A stretch of 60,658 nt of DNA, from NCBI GenBank assembly GCA_035906575.1, contig JAMIEW010000040.1:1-60658 (forward strand), given 5' to 3'. Positions 31,146 through 39,619 of this stretch are shown here, one piece after another (position 1 is the first letter of the stretch; every line of letters begins with the position of its first letter). Source of the DNA: HK-STAS-PATE-2 sp035906575. Lineage in GTDB: Bacteria; Patescibacteriota; Patescibacteriia; 2-12-FULL-60-25. The position numbers and the translations under genes were made by a program. The notes under the pieces were generated by a model, which saw only the letters and a list, made by a program, of their open reading frames with translations, was not told where the DNA came from and ran no database searches.

Positions 31146-31362
31146 TCTGAATCTCTCGGAGGTGTACCATGGCATTCGCCTGGTACACCTCCGGAGATCC
31201 ACCACCTCATTGCACTAAGCGATATGGAGGAGGCCTCCCGACGTAACGTCGGGATAGCAAGTTATCCCTCGGCTGCGGCTGAGCGATTCTCTCCCTTGCT
31301 CCCATCACCTCCATATCGCTTAGCGGAATACCGCGAAGCGCCCTCTCCGGGTTAGGAGAAAA
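31146..31362 (+). other. Nested hairpin region with mini-ORF
   Basis: A 13-bp perfect hairpin (31157-31169 with 31181-31193) contains GGAGGTG, the ribosome-binding site for ATG 31169, in its left arm. A second, 16-bp perfect stem CTAAGCGATATGGAGG (31215-31230) pairs with 31308-31323 and encloses a CCCGACG-TAA-CGTCGGG hairpin. No T-run follows, so these are probably not terminators. Confidence 0.6.
31169..31246 (+). CDS. Mini-ORF E (25 codons)
   Basis: ATG overlapping the hairpin that masks its GGAGGTG site. The peptide begins MAFAWYTSGDPPPHC and has 25 residues. The stop TAA (31244-31246) is exactly the three-base loop of CCCGACG/CGTCGGG. Same stop-in-loop layout as D1-D3. Confidence 0.45.
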   Translation: MAFAWYTSGDPPPHCTKRYGGGLPT

Positions 31363-31407
31363 ATGTTCGATGACTATCCGCCACAAGCGGATAAACAGGA
31401 GGTTAGA

Positions 31408-32565
31408 ATGTTCATCAGTTTTTCCAAGAAGCGGCCGTATACCGACGGTCTTTCGCTCAGCAGCGCAAGCGAGTACTGCGGTGAGCGTACCGAATTCGAC
31501 GACGTGTCGGCGAGCAATATCGTCGGCAACATCGCGAGGTGCGCGCAGGTGCAGAACGAGGTTCACCTCGAGGGCAAGGTCTACAAGGCCTATGCCACCC
31601 TGGTCCTCGCGCTCGCCAAGGCGATGACCATCCCGGTCGCCGCCTGGGACGAATTCGTCATTCGTGTGCTCAAGCACATGAGCGACGCGGCGTACTCGGG
31701 CCACGGCTCGGTGCATGTCGACATCGTCAGGGCGATGAAGTCCATCGCATTGGTCAAAGACCGAGAGGGCAAGGTGATCTCCGCCCCGCTCGTGCGTGAG
31801 CGCAAGGGTGAGGGCGGTGCTCCCAGCACTTTCGAGGGGTACCGCGTTCGCCACTACGTGGTGAACGTTGATCAGGAGCTCTCGAACCCCGATCAAAACG
31901 GGATCGAGCTCCGCATCGCCGTCAACCAGTACCGAAAGGTCGTCGCCACGGGCAAGTTTGACCGCAATGGCGATCGACGGTACCAGTACCTCGTGCTCGG
32001 TGGGTTGCCGGTGTTGATCATCTGCTACCCGCCGAGTCACCGCGTAGTAACACAGGACGGTCAGAACTACGCCGTCATCAAGAGCTGGGCCGACCCCTTC
32101 GTAGCGATCGTGTGCGGCAAGAACTTGCCGCTGCTCATGGGACTCACCGAGTTCATGGGAGACGCCGAGGCCGCCTGCTACGAGAACCTCTACCCCAACA
32201 TCCATGCCTTCATGATGGATGATCGGGTCAAGGCGGTTCTCGCGGCGACGGCGGGTCAAGCGCCCCGGCTCACGTCGGGTCGCGACAGTGCGCCGACCAA
32301 GACGCCGGTGCTGACCGAAAAGCAGCGGCGAATGTTCGAGGAAGCCGAGGCCAAGAAGGCTGCAGAAGCCAAGGCCAAGGAGACTTCGGCAGCTGAAGCC
32401 ACGGTCACCCCGACCGATGAGCCGCCCAAGCCCGAGAAGAAGAAGCGTGTCCGCAAGTCCGACAAGACGAGCGACATCGCGCCTTCGACGGCCACCGAGA
32501 CCAACAACGCTACCCCCACCGAATCGGAAACGGCCTCTGCCGACACCGAGAAGGCTGCGGAGTAG
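31408..32565 (+). CDS. Large orphan protein with low-complexity tail
   Basis: 385 residues from ATG 31408, which has CAGGAGG at 31398. An in-frame ATG at 31363 with its own GGAG adds 15 residues, and a TATCCGC/GCGGATA hairpin lies between the two starts, so initiation may be regulated. The core (1-300) is globular with no signal peptide or membrane span. It has segments such as HVDIVRAMKSIALVKDREGK and YLVLGGLPVLIICYPPSH. The last 90 residues are K/E/A/T-rich repeats (EAEAKKAAEAKAKE, EKKKRVRKSDK). No family recognised. It is the last and largest gene of the block; a strong terminator follows. Confidence 0.75.
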   Translation: MFISFSKKRPYTDGLSLSSASEYCGERTEFDDVSASNIVGNIARCAQVQNEVHLEGKVYKAYATLVLALAKAMTIPVAAWDEFVIRVLKHMSDAAYSGHGSVHVDIVRAMKSIALVKDREGKVISAPLVRERKGEGGAPSTFEGYRVRHYVVNVDQELSNPDQNGIELRIAVNQYRKVVATGKFDRNGDRRYQYLVLGGLPVLIICYPPSHRVVTQDGQNYAVIKSWADPFVAIVCGKNLPLLMGLTEFMGDAEAACYENLYPNIHAFMMDDRVKAVLAATAGQAPRLTSGRDSAPTKTPVLTEKQRRMFEEAEAKKAAEAKAKETSAAEATVTPTDEPPKPEKKKRVRKSDKTSDIAPSTATETNNATPTESETASADTEKAAE

Positions 32566-32575
32566 CACTGATGCG

Positions 32576-32613
32576 CCCGAGGACGATCCAATCTGGATTG
32601 TCCTCGGGTTTTG
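32576..32613 (+). terminator. Terminator closing the accessory block
   Basis: CCCGAGGAC-ATCCA pairs with GGAT-GTCCTCGGG, followed by TTTTGCGTTTT. Strongest candidate for the end of the transcript from P1/P2. Confidence 0.85.
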
Positions 32614-32633
32614 CGTTTTACGCTTTTTTCTTT

Positions 32634-33335
32634 TTATTCACTTGTCGTTGTTGCCGCTGTGGCCCGTTCATACATCACACGTCTTACTTCGACCGTTTCA
32701 GCGCCACGTCGGCGTTTGGCCGTAATCACAAACATGGTTGTGCCCTGAGGGATACGAATCGTCTGTTCAAAATCTCCGCTTGGCGATACGGCTGAAGCTG
32801 CACCATTTACCATCACTAATGCCCCCGGATCGGTTTTACCTTTAATCACCACTTCTGGTTGATTCACTTTTAACCCGTCTTCTGGCGTCGACACAATAAG
32901 TGACGGCGCATTCGTAATCGTTCGCGCTTGATAGACGACATAGCCGCCGAGCGCCAAGATAAACAACAAAAAACCTGCAGCAGCAAATAATCGCGGCGTC
33001 ACTAAAAATGCACTCGCCGAAACTTTGACCGGACGTGGCAAAAATTGTGATGCATCTTTTTCGATTTTGCGCAGACGAAGGCCTTCGCGGTACTTATGCA
33101 AATAATAACTGTCGTTCACGCCAAAACGCGTCACGTACATTTTTAATAAACGCTCAACATATGCCGGGTCAGGTAATTCTGACCAGCGCTCGCCTTCAAG
33201 GGCGCGGATGAATCCGGGAGTGAGCTTTGAGAGCTTGGCGGCTTCTTCGATACTAAGTCCTGCACGTTCGCGCAACTCAATAAGATCTGGACCAAGCGCG
33301 GCTGTCCCGTTTACTTTTTTAAGGATGAAGGCCAT
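32634..33335 (-). CDS. RodZ-like HTH membrane protein
   Basis: 233 residues. The N-terminal helix-turn-helix (about 15-75: LIELRERAGLSIEEAAKLSK and FIRALEGERWSELPDPAYVE) is of the RodZ type, including the LPDPAYVERLLK element. One membrane span lies near 112-134 (LFAAAGFLLFILALGGYVVY). The periplasmic C-terminal domain (about 143-220) looks like a beta-sandwich (Glucodextranase-B/PEGA-like: VNQPEVVIKGKTDPGALVMV). RodZ links MreB to cell-shape synthesis; no MreB gene is in the window. It lies three bases behind ftsK, so likely in one operon. Confidence 0.85.
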   Translation of the reverse strand: MAFILKKVNGTAALGPDLIELRERAGLSIEEAAKLSKLTPGFIRALEGERWSELPDPAYVERLLKMYVTRFGVNDSYYLHKYREGLRLRKIEKDASQFLPRPVKVSASAFLVTPRLFAAAGFLLFILALGGYVVYQARTITNAPSLIVSTPEDGLKVNQPEVVIKGKTDPGALVMVNGAASAVSPSGDFEQTIRIPQGTTMFVITAKRRRGAETVEVRRVMYERATAATTTSE

Positions 33336-33338
33336 AGG

Positions 33339-35633
33339 CTAAAAACCGGATTCTTCGTCTTCGTCGGTATTCATGTCCATGATATCGGCGGTAGCGGCTA
33401 CGGCGGCACTGAGAGCGGCGTTTTCACTTGATCGGGTGAATTCTGTTTTGAGAATCTCGCGAGGCTTGGCGCCATCTGATGGACCGATGAATCCTTGCTG
33501 CTCAAGCACATCAAGAATACGTGCAGCGCGGGCGTACCCTACTTTCAAACGGCGCTGCAATAATGACGCAGACGCTTTGCCAGCACGAACGATTTCTTCT
33601 TTTGCCATCTCTGCGAGCGGATCATTGTCCATGTCATCACCGCCACCCCCGCCAAAAGCGGTATCATTTGCTGATGGGCGTTCGGTGACCGAATAATCAT
33701 AGTCGGCCGGTTCATATTGTGATTTAACGAATTCAACAACACGCCCAATTTCTGCTTCAGAAACAAAGGCGCCCTGAATACGCTTTGGCATGGTGAGCTC
33801 AGCGGTCGACAGCAACATATCACCACGACCAAGAAGTTTTTCAGCACCCTGCTGATCAAGAATGGTGCGAGAGTCAGTTGCCGATGCGACAGCAAACGCG
33901 ATGCGCCCTGGGATATTCGCCTTGATCAAACCCGTAATAACATCTACCGAAGGACGCTGCGTAGCGAGAATCAAGTGAATACCAACGGCACGCGACATCT
34001 GTGCCAAGCGCACGATTGGACCTTCAACTTCAGCCGCTGATGTCACCATCAAATCTGCCAACTCATCAATCATGATGACGATATAGGGCATTTTTTCTGT
34101 CGCGAAGCGCTGGTTAAAGGTGGCGAGATCACGCACGCCGCGTTGTGCTAACAAGTCATAGCGGCGATCCATCTCACGCAAGGCCCACTTAAGGGCATTG
34201 ACCGTTTCAGGGACCTTGGTAATCACCGGCGTTAGCAAGTGTGGGATCCCATTATAGTTTTGCAACTCAACACGCTTCGGATCAACCATGATCAACTTCA
34301 CGTCATCTGGGCTAAGCCCATAGAGATACGACATGATGATGGTGTTCAAACAAACCGACTTACCCGAGCCCGTCGCACCAGCGACTAACATATGCGGCAT
34401 GCGAATCAAATCAGCGACCCAAGGTTTACCGGCGACATCTTTACCTAAGACAAAGGTGAGTGGGCTTTTGCGTTCTTTAAACTCTTTGGAGTCGATGAGT
34501 TCGCGAAGGCCAACCGTGGCGATCGTTTGATTTGGCACCTCAACACCGACCATAGATTTGCCAGGGATAGGAGCTTCGATACGAATTGGGTGAGCAGCGA
34601 GCGCGAGCGCCAAATCGTTGTGAAGAGCGGTGATACGTGAAAGCTTAATACCTTCGGATGGTTTGAACGCGAATTGCGTCACGGTTGGGCCAACAGCAAC
34701 CTCATTCATCTCAACCGGAATACCAAAATTCTCAAGGGTGCGGCGAATCACTTCGCGATTATGCACAATATCACCTGCCTGTGGACGAGAATCGCGACGT
34801 TCAAGCAAGTCTACCGAAACATCGATGCGTGGTTGGCGGCGTCTCTTAGCGATGGGTTTTTGGATCACGTCTTCGCTGTCTTCTTCATCTTCAGACTCCT
34901 CTTCGTCTACCTCCTCATCACCTTCTACTTCTTCATCTTCTTCGATTACTTCGTCTTCTTCTAAATCGGTACTTGGCTCTTCTTCGAGAACATCCTCATT
35001 ATCTTGCAAACTGTAGACGGTTTTATCGGCTTGTTCTTTTGCTTGGGATTTTTGTTGCATCCAGCGCATGATTGGCACAATCAGGGCACGGCAAAAGGCT
35101 GCTACCGATTTCCAAACGATATCAATGACAAAAAGAATCTGTCGCAGTGACGCATTGAACCCAAGCAAGCCCGCGAGGACGAGGAGAGCAATAAAGACGG
35201 TCACGGCACCTGCAAAGCCCAACATCGCGATAAACGGTTCAGCGAGCATCATGCCAAGCTTGCCGCCTGCCTTCATGAGAGCGCTGTCTGCGATCGGTAA
35301 GGCACCTTGGTCAGCAAAGGTGAATGCATGAACCAACGGATTAACCGACAAGAACAAAAAAAGAAATCCGATCACGTTACGAAAACGTAAAACCAAGCGA
35401 TCAGGCGCTAAAACATGGTAGGCCCAAGCAAAGAGCAAAAACGGCACAACGAGACGGTCCCAGCCAAAGACATAGGCAAGCGCCTCATCAAGAGCGCGGC
35501 CAAAAGCGCCAGCTAAGTCAAAAAGCCCCAGCAACATCAAGGCGCCAAACACAAACAAAAACACGATCCCGACGGCTTTGCGGGTATCGGGGTCGAGCGA
35601 CAAATCAAGCGCCGGCTTTCTTCTTCTGGCCAT
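33339..35633 (-). CDS. ftsK: FtsK/SpoIIIE DNA translocase
   Basis: 764 residues from ATG 35633 (MARRRKPALD); the frame extends four codons upstream. The first 180 residues hold four to five membrane spans. An acidic linker rich in E/D follows (about 215-265, EEDEEVEGDEEVDEEES). The RecA-like motor has Walker A GATGSGKS, Walker B YIVIMIDELADLM and HLILATQRPSVDVITG. The C-terminal gamma winged helix (ASASLLQRRLKVGYARAARI) reads KOPS-like sites. FtsK pumps chromosome ends apart at the division septum. The acidic linker is much shorter than E. coli's. Confidence 0.96.
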   Translation of the reverse strand: MARRRKPALDLSLDPDTRKAVGIVFLFVFGALMLLGLFDLAGAFGRALDEALAYVFGWDRLVVPFLLFAWAYHVLAPDRLVLRFRNVIGFLFLFLSVNPLVHAFTFADQGALPIADSALMKAGGKLGMMLAEPFIAMLGFAGAVTVFIALLVLAGLLGFNASLRQILFVIDIVWKSVAAFCRALIVPIMRWMQQKSQAKEQADKTVYSLQDNEDVLEEEPSTDLEEDEVIEEDEEVEGDEEVDEEESEDEEDSEDVIQKPIAKRRRQPRIDVSVDLLERRDSRPQAGDIVHNREVIRRTLENFGIPVEMNEVAVGPTVTQFAFKPSEGIKLSRITALHNDLALALAAHPIRIEAPIPGKSMVGVEVPNQTIATVGLRELIDSKEFKERKSPLTFVLGKDVAGKPWVADLIRMPHMLVAGATGSGKSVCLNTIIMSYLYGLSPDDVKLIMVDPKRVELQNYNGIPHLLTPVITKVPETVNALKWALREMDRRYDLLAQRGVRDLATFNQRFATEKMPYIVIMIDELADLMVTSAAEVEGPIVRLAQMSRAVGIHLILATQRPSVDVITGLIKANIPGRIAFAVASATDSRTILDQQGAEKLLGRGDMLLSTAELTMPKRIQGAFVSEAEIGRVVEFVKSQYEPADYDYSVTERPSANDTAFGGGGGDDMDNDPLAEMAKEEIVRAGKASASLLQRRLKVGYARAARILDVLEQQGFIGPSDGAKPREILKTEFTRSSENAALSAAVAATADIMDMNTDEDEESGF

Positions 35634-35722
35634 GGTTGGGGGCATCTTAACACAAAAGGTGTTCAGTGAAAAAGCGCTCGTTTACTTGTCTTTTATGCGT
35701 ATAAACGGCAAGATACAACCCT

Positions 35723-37006
35723 ATGAGAATTGCCGTCATTGGTACTGGATATGTGGGGTTGGTCTCTGGCACCTGCTTTGCCGAGATTGGTCACGATGTT
35801 GTTTGTGTCGATGTCCATCCAGAAAAAATTAAGAACCTTAAAAAAGGCATCATACCCATTCATGAGGATGGATTAGAAGACATGGTCAAACGCCACCACT
35901 CCCATGGCTCGCTCAGATTTACCACCGACTATGCAGACGCAATCCCTGGCGCTGAAGTCGTATTGATCGCGGTTGGGACGCCATCATCAGCTGATGGCGC
36001 GGCAGATCTTCGTTTTGTTTTTCAAGCCGCCGAAGAGATTGGTAAACATCTCACCGACTATACCGTTATCGTCAACAAATCGACGGTACCCATTGGCACC
36101 GCTGACCAAGTGACGAATTTTGTATCAAAACACGCGAACCACGCATTTGACGTTGTCTCGAATCCAGAAATATTGCGCGAAGGGATTGCGGTGAATGATT
36201 TTATGAATCCGTCACGCATTATCATCGGATCAGCGTCCTCCAAAGCAACAGAAAGAATGCTTGAACTCTATGCGCCTCTTGCCTGCCAAAAACTTATCAT
36301 GTCGACACGCTCAGCAGAACTGACAAAATACGCAGCAAACTCATTTATCGCCACAAAAATCAGCTATATTAACGAGCTCGCGCGCTTTGCTGAAAAAATT
36401 GGCGCCTCGATCGAAGATGTCGCGCTCGGTATCGGCACCGATCCACGTATCGGGATGGGTTCATTGCGCCCAGGCCCAGGTTGGGGCGGATCCTGCTTTC
36501 CGAAAGATGTGAAGGCAATGATGCATATGGCACATGAACAAGACATGGACATGTCGATCATTGAAGCCGCGCACCATTCAAATATCGCTATGCGAGAGCA
36601 TGTGGTGAAGCGTCTTGAAAACGCCCTAGGTGATTTATCGGGCAAAACCATTGGCGTTCTTGGTATCGCCTTTAAAAACAATACCGACGACATTCGTGAA
36701 TCGCCGGCGATTGATATCATGAAACATCTCGCCTTTCGCGGCGCATCAATACAAGCCTATGACCCTTTGGCAGCACGCGGTGAAGATGAGCATATCGGTA
36801 CGTTTAAGCGCGTAGCCTCATCCTTGGAGGCGGCAAACGATGCTGACGCCCTACTCATCGCTACTGAATGGGAAGAGTTCAAGCATATTGATCTCGCATC
36901 AATTTCAACCACTATGCGAGGCAATATCTTATTTGATGCGCGCAATATGCTGCAGGCTAGCGATAAACGTTTAGGGGCCTTCACCTATTTAAGAATCGGA
37001 AATTAG
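35723..37006 (+). CDS. ugd: UDP-glucose 6-dehydrogenase
   Basis: 427 residues. The N-terminal Rossmann motif is MRIAVIGTGYVGLVSGTCF. Other markers are VAVGTPSS..DG (VGTP), VNKSTVPIGT and SNPEILREG. KYAANSFIATKISYINE has the family lysine/asparagine. The catalytic cysteine lies in GPGWGGSCFPKDVKA. The enzyme oxidises UDP-glucose to UDP-glucuronate, a precursor for capsule or surface polysaccharides. The two epimerase-like genes at 37003 and 47410 may use this product. A GATACA -10-like box lies eight bases before the ATG. The 3' end overlaps the convergent epimerase gene by four bases. Confidence 0.95.
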   Translation: MRIAVIGTGYVGLVSGTCFAEIGHDVVCVDVHPEKIKNLKKGIIPIHEDGLEDMVKRHHSHGSLRFTTDYADAIPGAEVVLIAVGTPSSADGAADLRFVFQAAEEIGKHLTDYTVIVNKSTVPIGTADQVTNFVSKHANHAFDVVSNPEILREGIAVNDFMNPSRIIIGSASSKATERMLELYAPLACQKLIMSTRSAELTKYAANSFIATKISYINELARFAEKIGASIEDVALGIGTDPRIGMGSLRPGPGWGGSCFPKDVKAMMHMAHEQDMDMSIIEAAHHSNIAMREHVVKRLENALGDLSGKTIGVLGIAFKNNTDDIRESPAIDIMKHLAFRGASIQAYDPLAARGEDEHIGTFKRVASSLEAANDADALLIATEWEEFKHIDLASISTTMRGNILFDARNMLQASDKRLGAFTYLRIGN

Positions 37007-37914
37007 AGCTTCCAAAGATTCATCAACTCTTTTAACCCCAATTCAAAAGCAATGCTCGGCTCCCAGCCGAGTTTTTGTTTTGTTTCTGAAATATCTGCAA
37101 GCGAATCTGCTGGGTCGCCTTTTCCGCGCGGATTTTCAAGATAAGCGCGTTCGCCTCCCATAATATCGGCGACGTCATTTACTGAATACGACAATCCGGA
37201 ACCAACATTCAACACATCTCCCCCATCGACGGCTGGCGAAAGCATTGCTTCAAGATTTGCTCGCGCAATATCTTTTACATGCACAAAATCACGCGTTTGT
37301 TTGCCATCGCCAAAAATCGTCATCGGCAAACCTTTGCGTTTTTGTTGAGCAAAAATTGAAATCACATTTACATATGCACCGACATCCGCCATACGTGGAC
37401 CATAGGCATTAAAATAACGCAGAGAGACGGTCTCGAGACCAAACAACAAAGAGAACTGTTTGCAGTACAATTCACCAACAAACTTTTGCAATGCGTACGG
37501 ATTCAATGGATCCGCCTTCATATTCGTTGTCGCCGGCAAAATCGTCGGATTACCATAAGCTGCTGCTGACGCACTGTAGACGAGACGCTTCACCTTCGCG
37601 TCGCGTGCCGCCATCAAAACATTAAGCGTGCCATCAATATTCACGAGATGCGTTTTCATCGGGTCTTCAATAGACATCGTCACGCTCGGCATCGCCGCTA
37701 AATGAAAGACGCCATCAATATTTGTGAACGCAGGGCGGATTGCTTCAAGATCACAAATATCCGCCTCAAAAAGCTCGACACCTTCAGCGAGATTTTCGCT
37801 AATGCCGGTCGAAAGATTGTCCAAAACACGCACGCGATGACCTTGCGCCAAAAGTAGCTCGCAGACATGCGAACCAATGAAGCCGGCGCCGCCGGTGACG
37901 AGGTAGAAGGACAT
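37003..37914 (-). CDS. NAD-dependent sugar-nucleotide epimerase (SDR)
   Basis: 303 residues from ATG 37914 (MSFYLVTGGAGFIGSHVCEL). Extended SDR signatures are the TGGAGFIGSH glycine motif, DNLSTG for NAD binding, HLAAMPSV, YSASAAAYG and the active-site YALQK (Tyr-x-x-x-Lys). It resembles UDP-glucose/GlcNAc 4-epimerases; the precise substrate cannot be fixed. It lies beside ugd (convergent, 4-base overlap) and four bases behind the HExxH gene upstream. Confidence 0.9.
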   Translation of the reverse strand: MSFYLVTGGAGFIGSHVCELLLAQGHRVRVLDNLSTGISENLAEGVELFEADICDLEAIRPAFTNIDGVFHLAAMPSVTMSIEDPMKTHLVNIDGTLNVLMAARDAKVKRLVYSASAAAYGNPTILPATTNMKADPLNPYALQKFVGELYCKQFSLLFGLETVSLRYFNAYGPRMADVGAYVNVISIFAQQKRKGLPMTIFGDGKQTRDFVHVKDIARANLEAMLSPAVDGGDVLNVGSGLSYSVNDVADIMGGERAYLENPRGKGDPADSLADISETKQKLGWEPSIAFELGLKELMNLWKL

Positions 37915-37918
37915 AATT

Positions 37919-39127
37919 CTAATGCCTATTGGTAGCAATCTCCTCCATCAAGGCATGATAACGGGCTTGGCCTTCTTCAATATCTGGCACAAGACGTCGC
38001 ACAAAACGCGCATGCTCAAGCGCATCAAGATAGGCTTCATCGTCGGTACGCCAATTTGCCGCAATACGATTATAACGCGAAGGCTGGATCAATTGACGTG
38101 CGACACGCTCTTCCCAGGTGGATTTATCGCCTTCGACCGGCTCTACGTTTGGGAGGGTTAAAATCACCCCGGCTGTTTCTGCAAAATATTCTTGATAGCG
38201 TCGAGCGAGCTCAACCCGCTCGTTATCAAATTCAATCGATCGAGGATATTCAAATGGAAGCGCGCCTTCACCCGGGGCGGGCATAGCCTGTTCATCCCCC
38301 AAGAAACCGACAATGTTATTACGCAAACTCTGAAGAAAGATATCCGATGAAACTTCACTTGTTGCACCAAGCGTTCTAGACCGATCTGTCATCCAATCCA
38401 TTGCCCAGAGACGTATTTCGGGTTTCAGTGTAGACGAAGTCATTGGTTCGTTCGCATGCGCTATTTCATGAACCAGAACTCGCATCAGGTAGGCCAATCG
38501 TTGGTCTCTTGGCCTGTCACTGATCGCTCTGCCTGAAAGCTCAATGCGCGCACCAACTCCAACTGTGCGAGACGATATACACCTGCCAGCAGCTCTCGAT
38601 AATACACCTTCTCGAATGCCGTATGACCCAGGCAGCTCGCCTTCAGAGACAACGATATTCTCAACATTTCTAATAGAAAGCCATTCTTCTGGCAAAAGCT
38701 CAGTTGTTAGTTGTTGAATTTGCTCAGTGGAGTATCCAAGCTGTTCGAATCCCTCAAATACCGTGCGAGGATGCTCTCTATTTCGCAACTCTTCTCGATA
38801 CTTTTGCAGATCTGTTTCGGCATCAATATACCGATCGATACGACCCAATGTACCAGAGCCTAATGCTTGCCTGATCCTTTCTCTGGACTCTTCCGTATCC
38901 GAGACGGGTGACTCAATAACAGGCGCTTCGGGCGAATGCGTGGCGGATTCTGCCGCAATACCCATGGCGCCTGCCAAAGCCACTTGCAACCATTTAGATT
39001 TGAATGATTTTGCACGCGAGACAAGAGACTGTTCTAAGACAGACTTCTTCTCCTTTGCATTCACCGGAGCTTTTTCTGGGGTAGGCGTGGGTATTTGTTC
39101 GCCCTGTATTTGTGTCTTCTCGTTCAT
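37919..39127 (-). CDS. HExxH-containing orphan protein
   Basis: 402 residues. A low-complexity start and a weak hydrophobic stretch (WLQVALAGAMGIAAESAT, about 47-64) precede a mainly helical protein. The HEIAH motif in LMRVLVHEIAHANEP (about 218-233) and a downstream YFAETAG (about 315) match the zinc site of gluzincin-type metallopeptidases (HExxH plus a distant E). The distance is longer than usual, so activity is an inference. No signal peptidase motif is clear. Cotranscribed with the epimerase. Confidence 0.65.
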   Translation of the reverse strand: MNEKTQIQGEQIPTPTPEKAPVNAKEKKSVLEQSLVSRAKSFKSKWLQVALAGAMGIAAESATHSPEAPVIESPVSDTEESRERIRQALGSGTLGRIDRYIDAETDLQKYREELRNREHPRTVFEGFEQLGYSTEQIQQLTTELLPEEWLSIRNVENIVVSEGELPGSYGIREGVLSRAAGRCISSRTVGVGARIELSGRAISDRPRDQRLAYLMRVLVHEIAHANEPMTSSTLKPEIRLWAMDWMTDRSRTLGATSEVSSDIFLQSLRNNIVGFLGDEQAMPAPGEGALPFEYPRSIEFDNERVELARRYQEYFAETAGVILTLPNVEPVEGDKSTWEERVARQLIQPSRYNRIAANWRTDDEAYLDALEHARFVRRLVPDIEEGQARYHALMEEIATNRH

Positions 39128-39131
39128 AGTA

Positions 39132-39605
39132 TTAAGTGAGTGACTTGGTGAAGGCGTCGAGCTCAGTCTCGGGCCAGAGACTCAATATCTTTGCGTATCG
39201 GTAGATTTCGGCATCATTCTCTGTTATTTGAAGCAGATTCTCCCAAACCCTGATCTTTTCACCGTCCATAGCAAGTATTTCACATCCAGAAAGTTCAGCA
39301 TGACTCGTGAACGCTTTTATAAAGTCAGTGTCATTTAACGCAATGAATACTGACACCATAGCAAGCCCTTCTTCAAATCCCATCGGTCTCAAAAGCGGGG
39401 TGCCTACGTTCAGGCAATTACCCCAATCTAATCGTACTTTTGCGCTCTCGCTAAGTTGTTCTGCGTGAAACCTTCCGCCAACCGTCTTCACGGTGCCTTG
39501 ATACAAGCCATCTTTTGTAAACACGCAGAGCATCATATAGAAGGAGCATAAGGTACGTGAGTCGATAAATCCAGCGCCGTCCGTTGACGCCTTTATCGGT
39601 TTCAT
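39132..39605 (-). CDS. Orphan protein, unknown
   Basis: 157 residues from ATG 39605; starts at 39536/39533 are also in frame, and none has a clear ribosome-binding site. Predicted alpha/beta, with segments RLDWGNCLNVGTPLLRPMGF and DAEIYRYAKILSLWPETELD. No family recognised. It ends five bases before the HExxH gene, so the three minus genes likely form an operon; comEC starts divergently at 39620. Confidence 0.6.
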   Translation of the reverse strand: MKPIKASTDGAGFIDSRTLCSFYMMLCVFTKDGLYQGTVKTVGGRFHAEQLSESAKVRLDWGNCLNVGTPLLRPMGFEEGLAMVSVFIALNDTDFIKAFTSHAELSGCEILAMDGEKIRVWENLLQITENDAEIYRYAKILSLWPETELDAFTKSLT

Positions 39606-39619
39606 GGAACGGGGTAGTT

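Noticed and set aside
31207..32568. 453-codon open frame on the minus strand
   Set aside because: It mirrors the plus gene at 31408 in GC-rich DNA. Its composition (runs of R, G, L) and lack of a ribosome-binding site mark it as a shadow.
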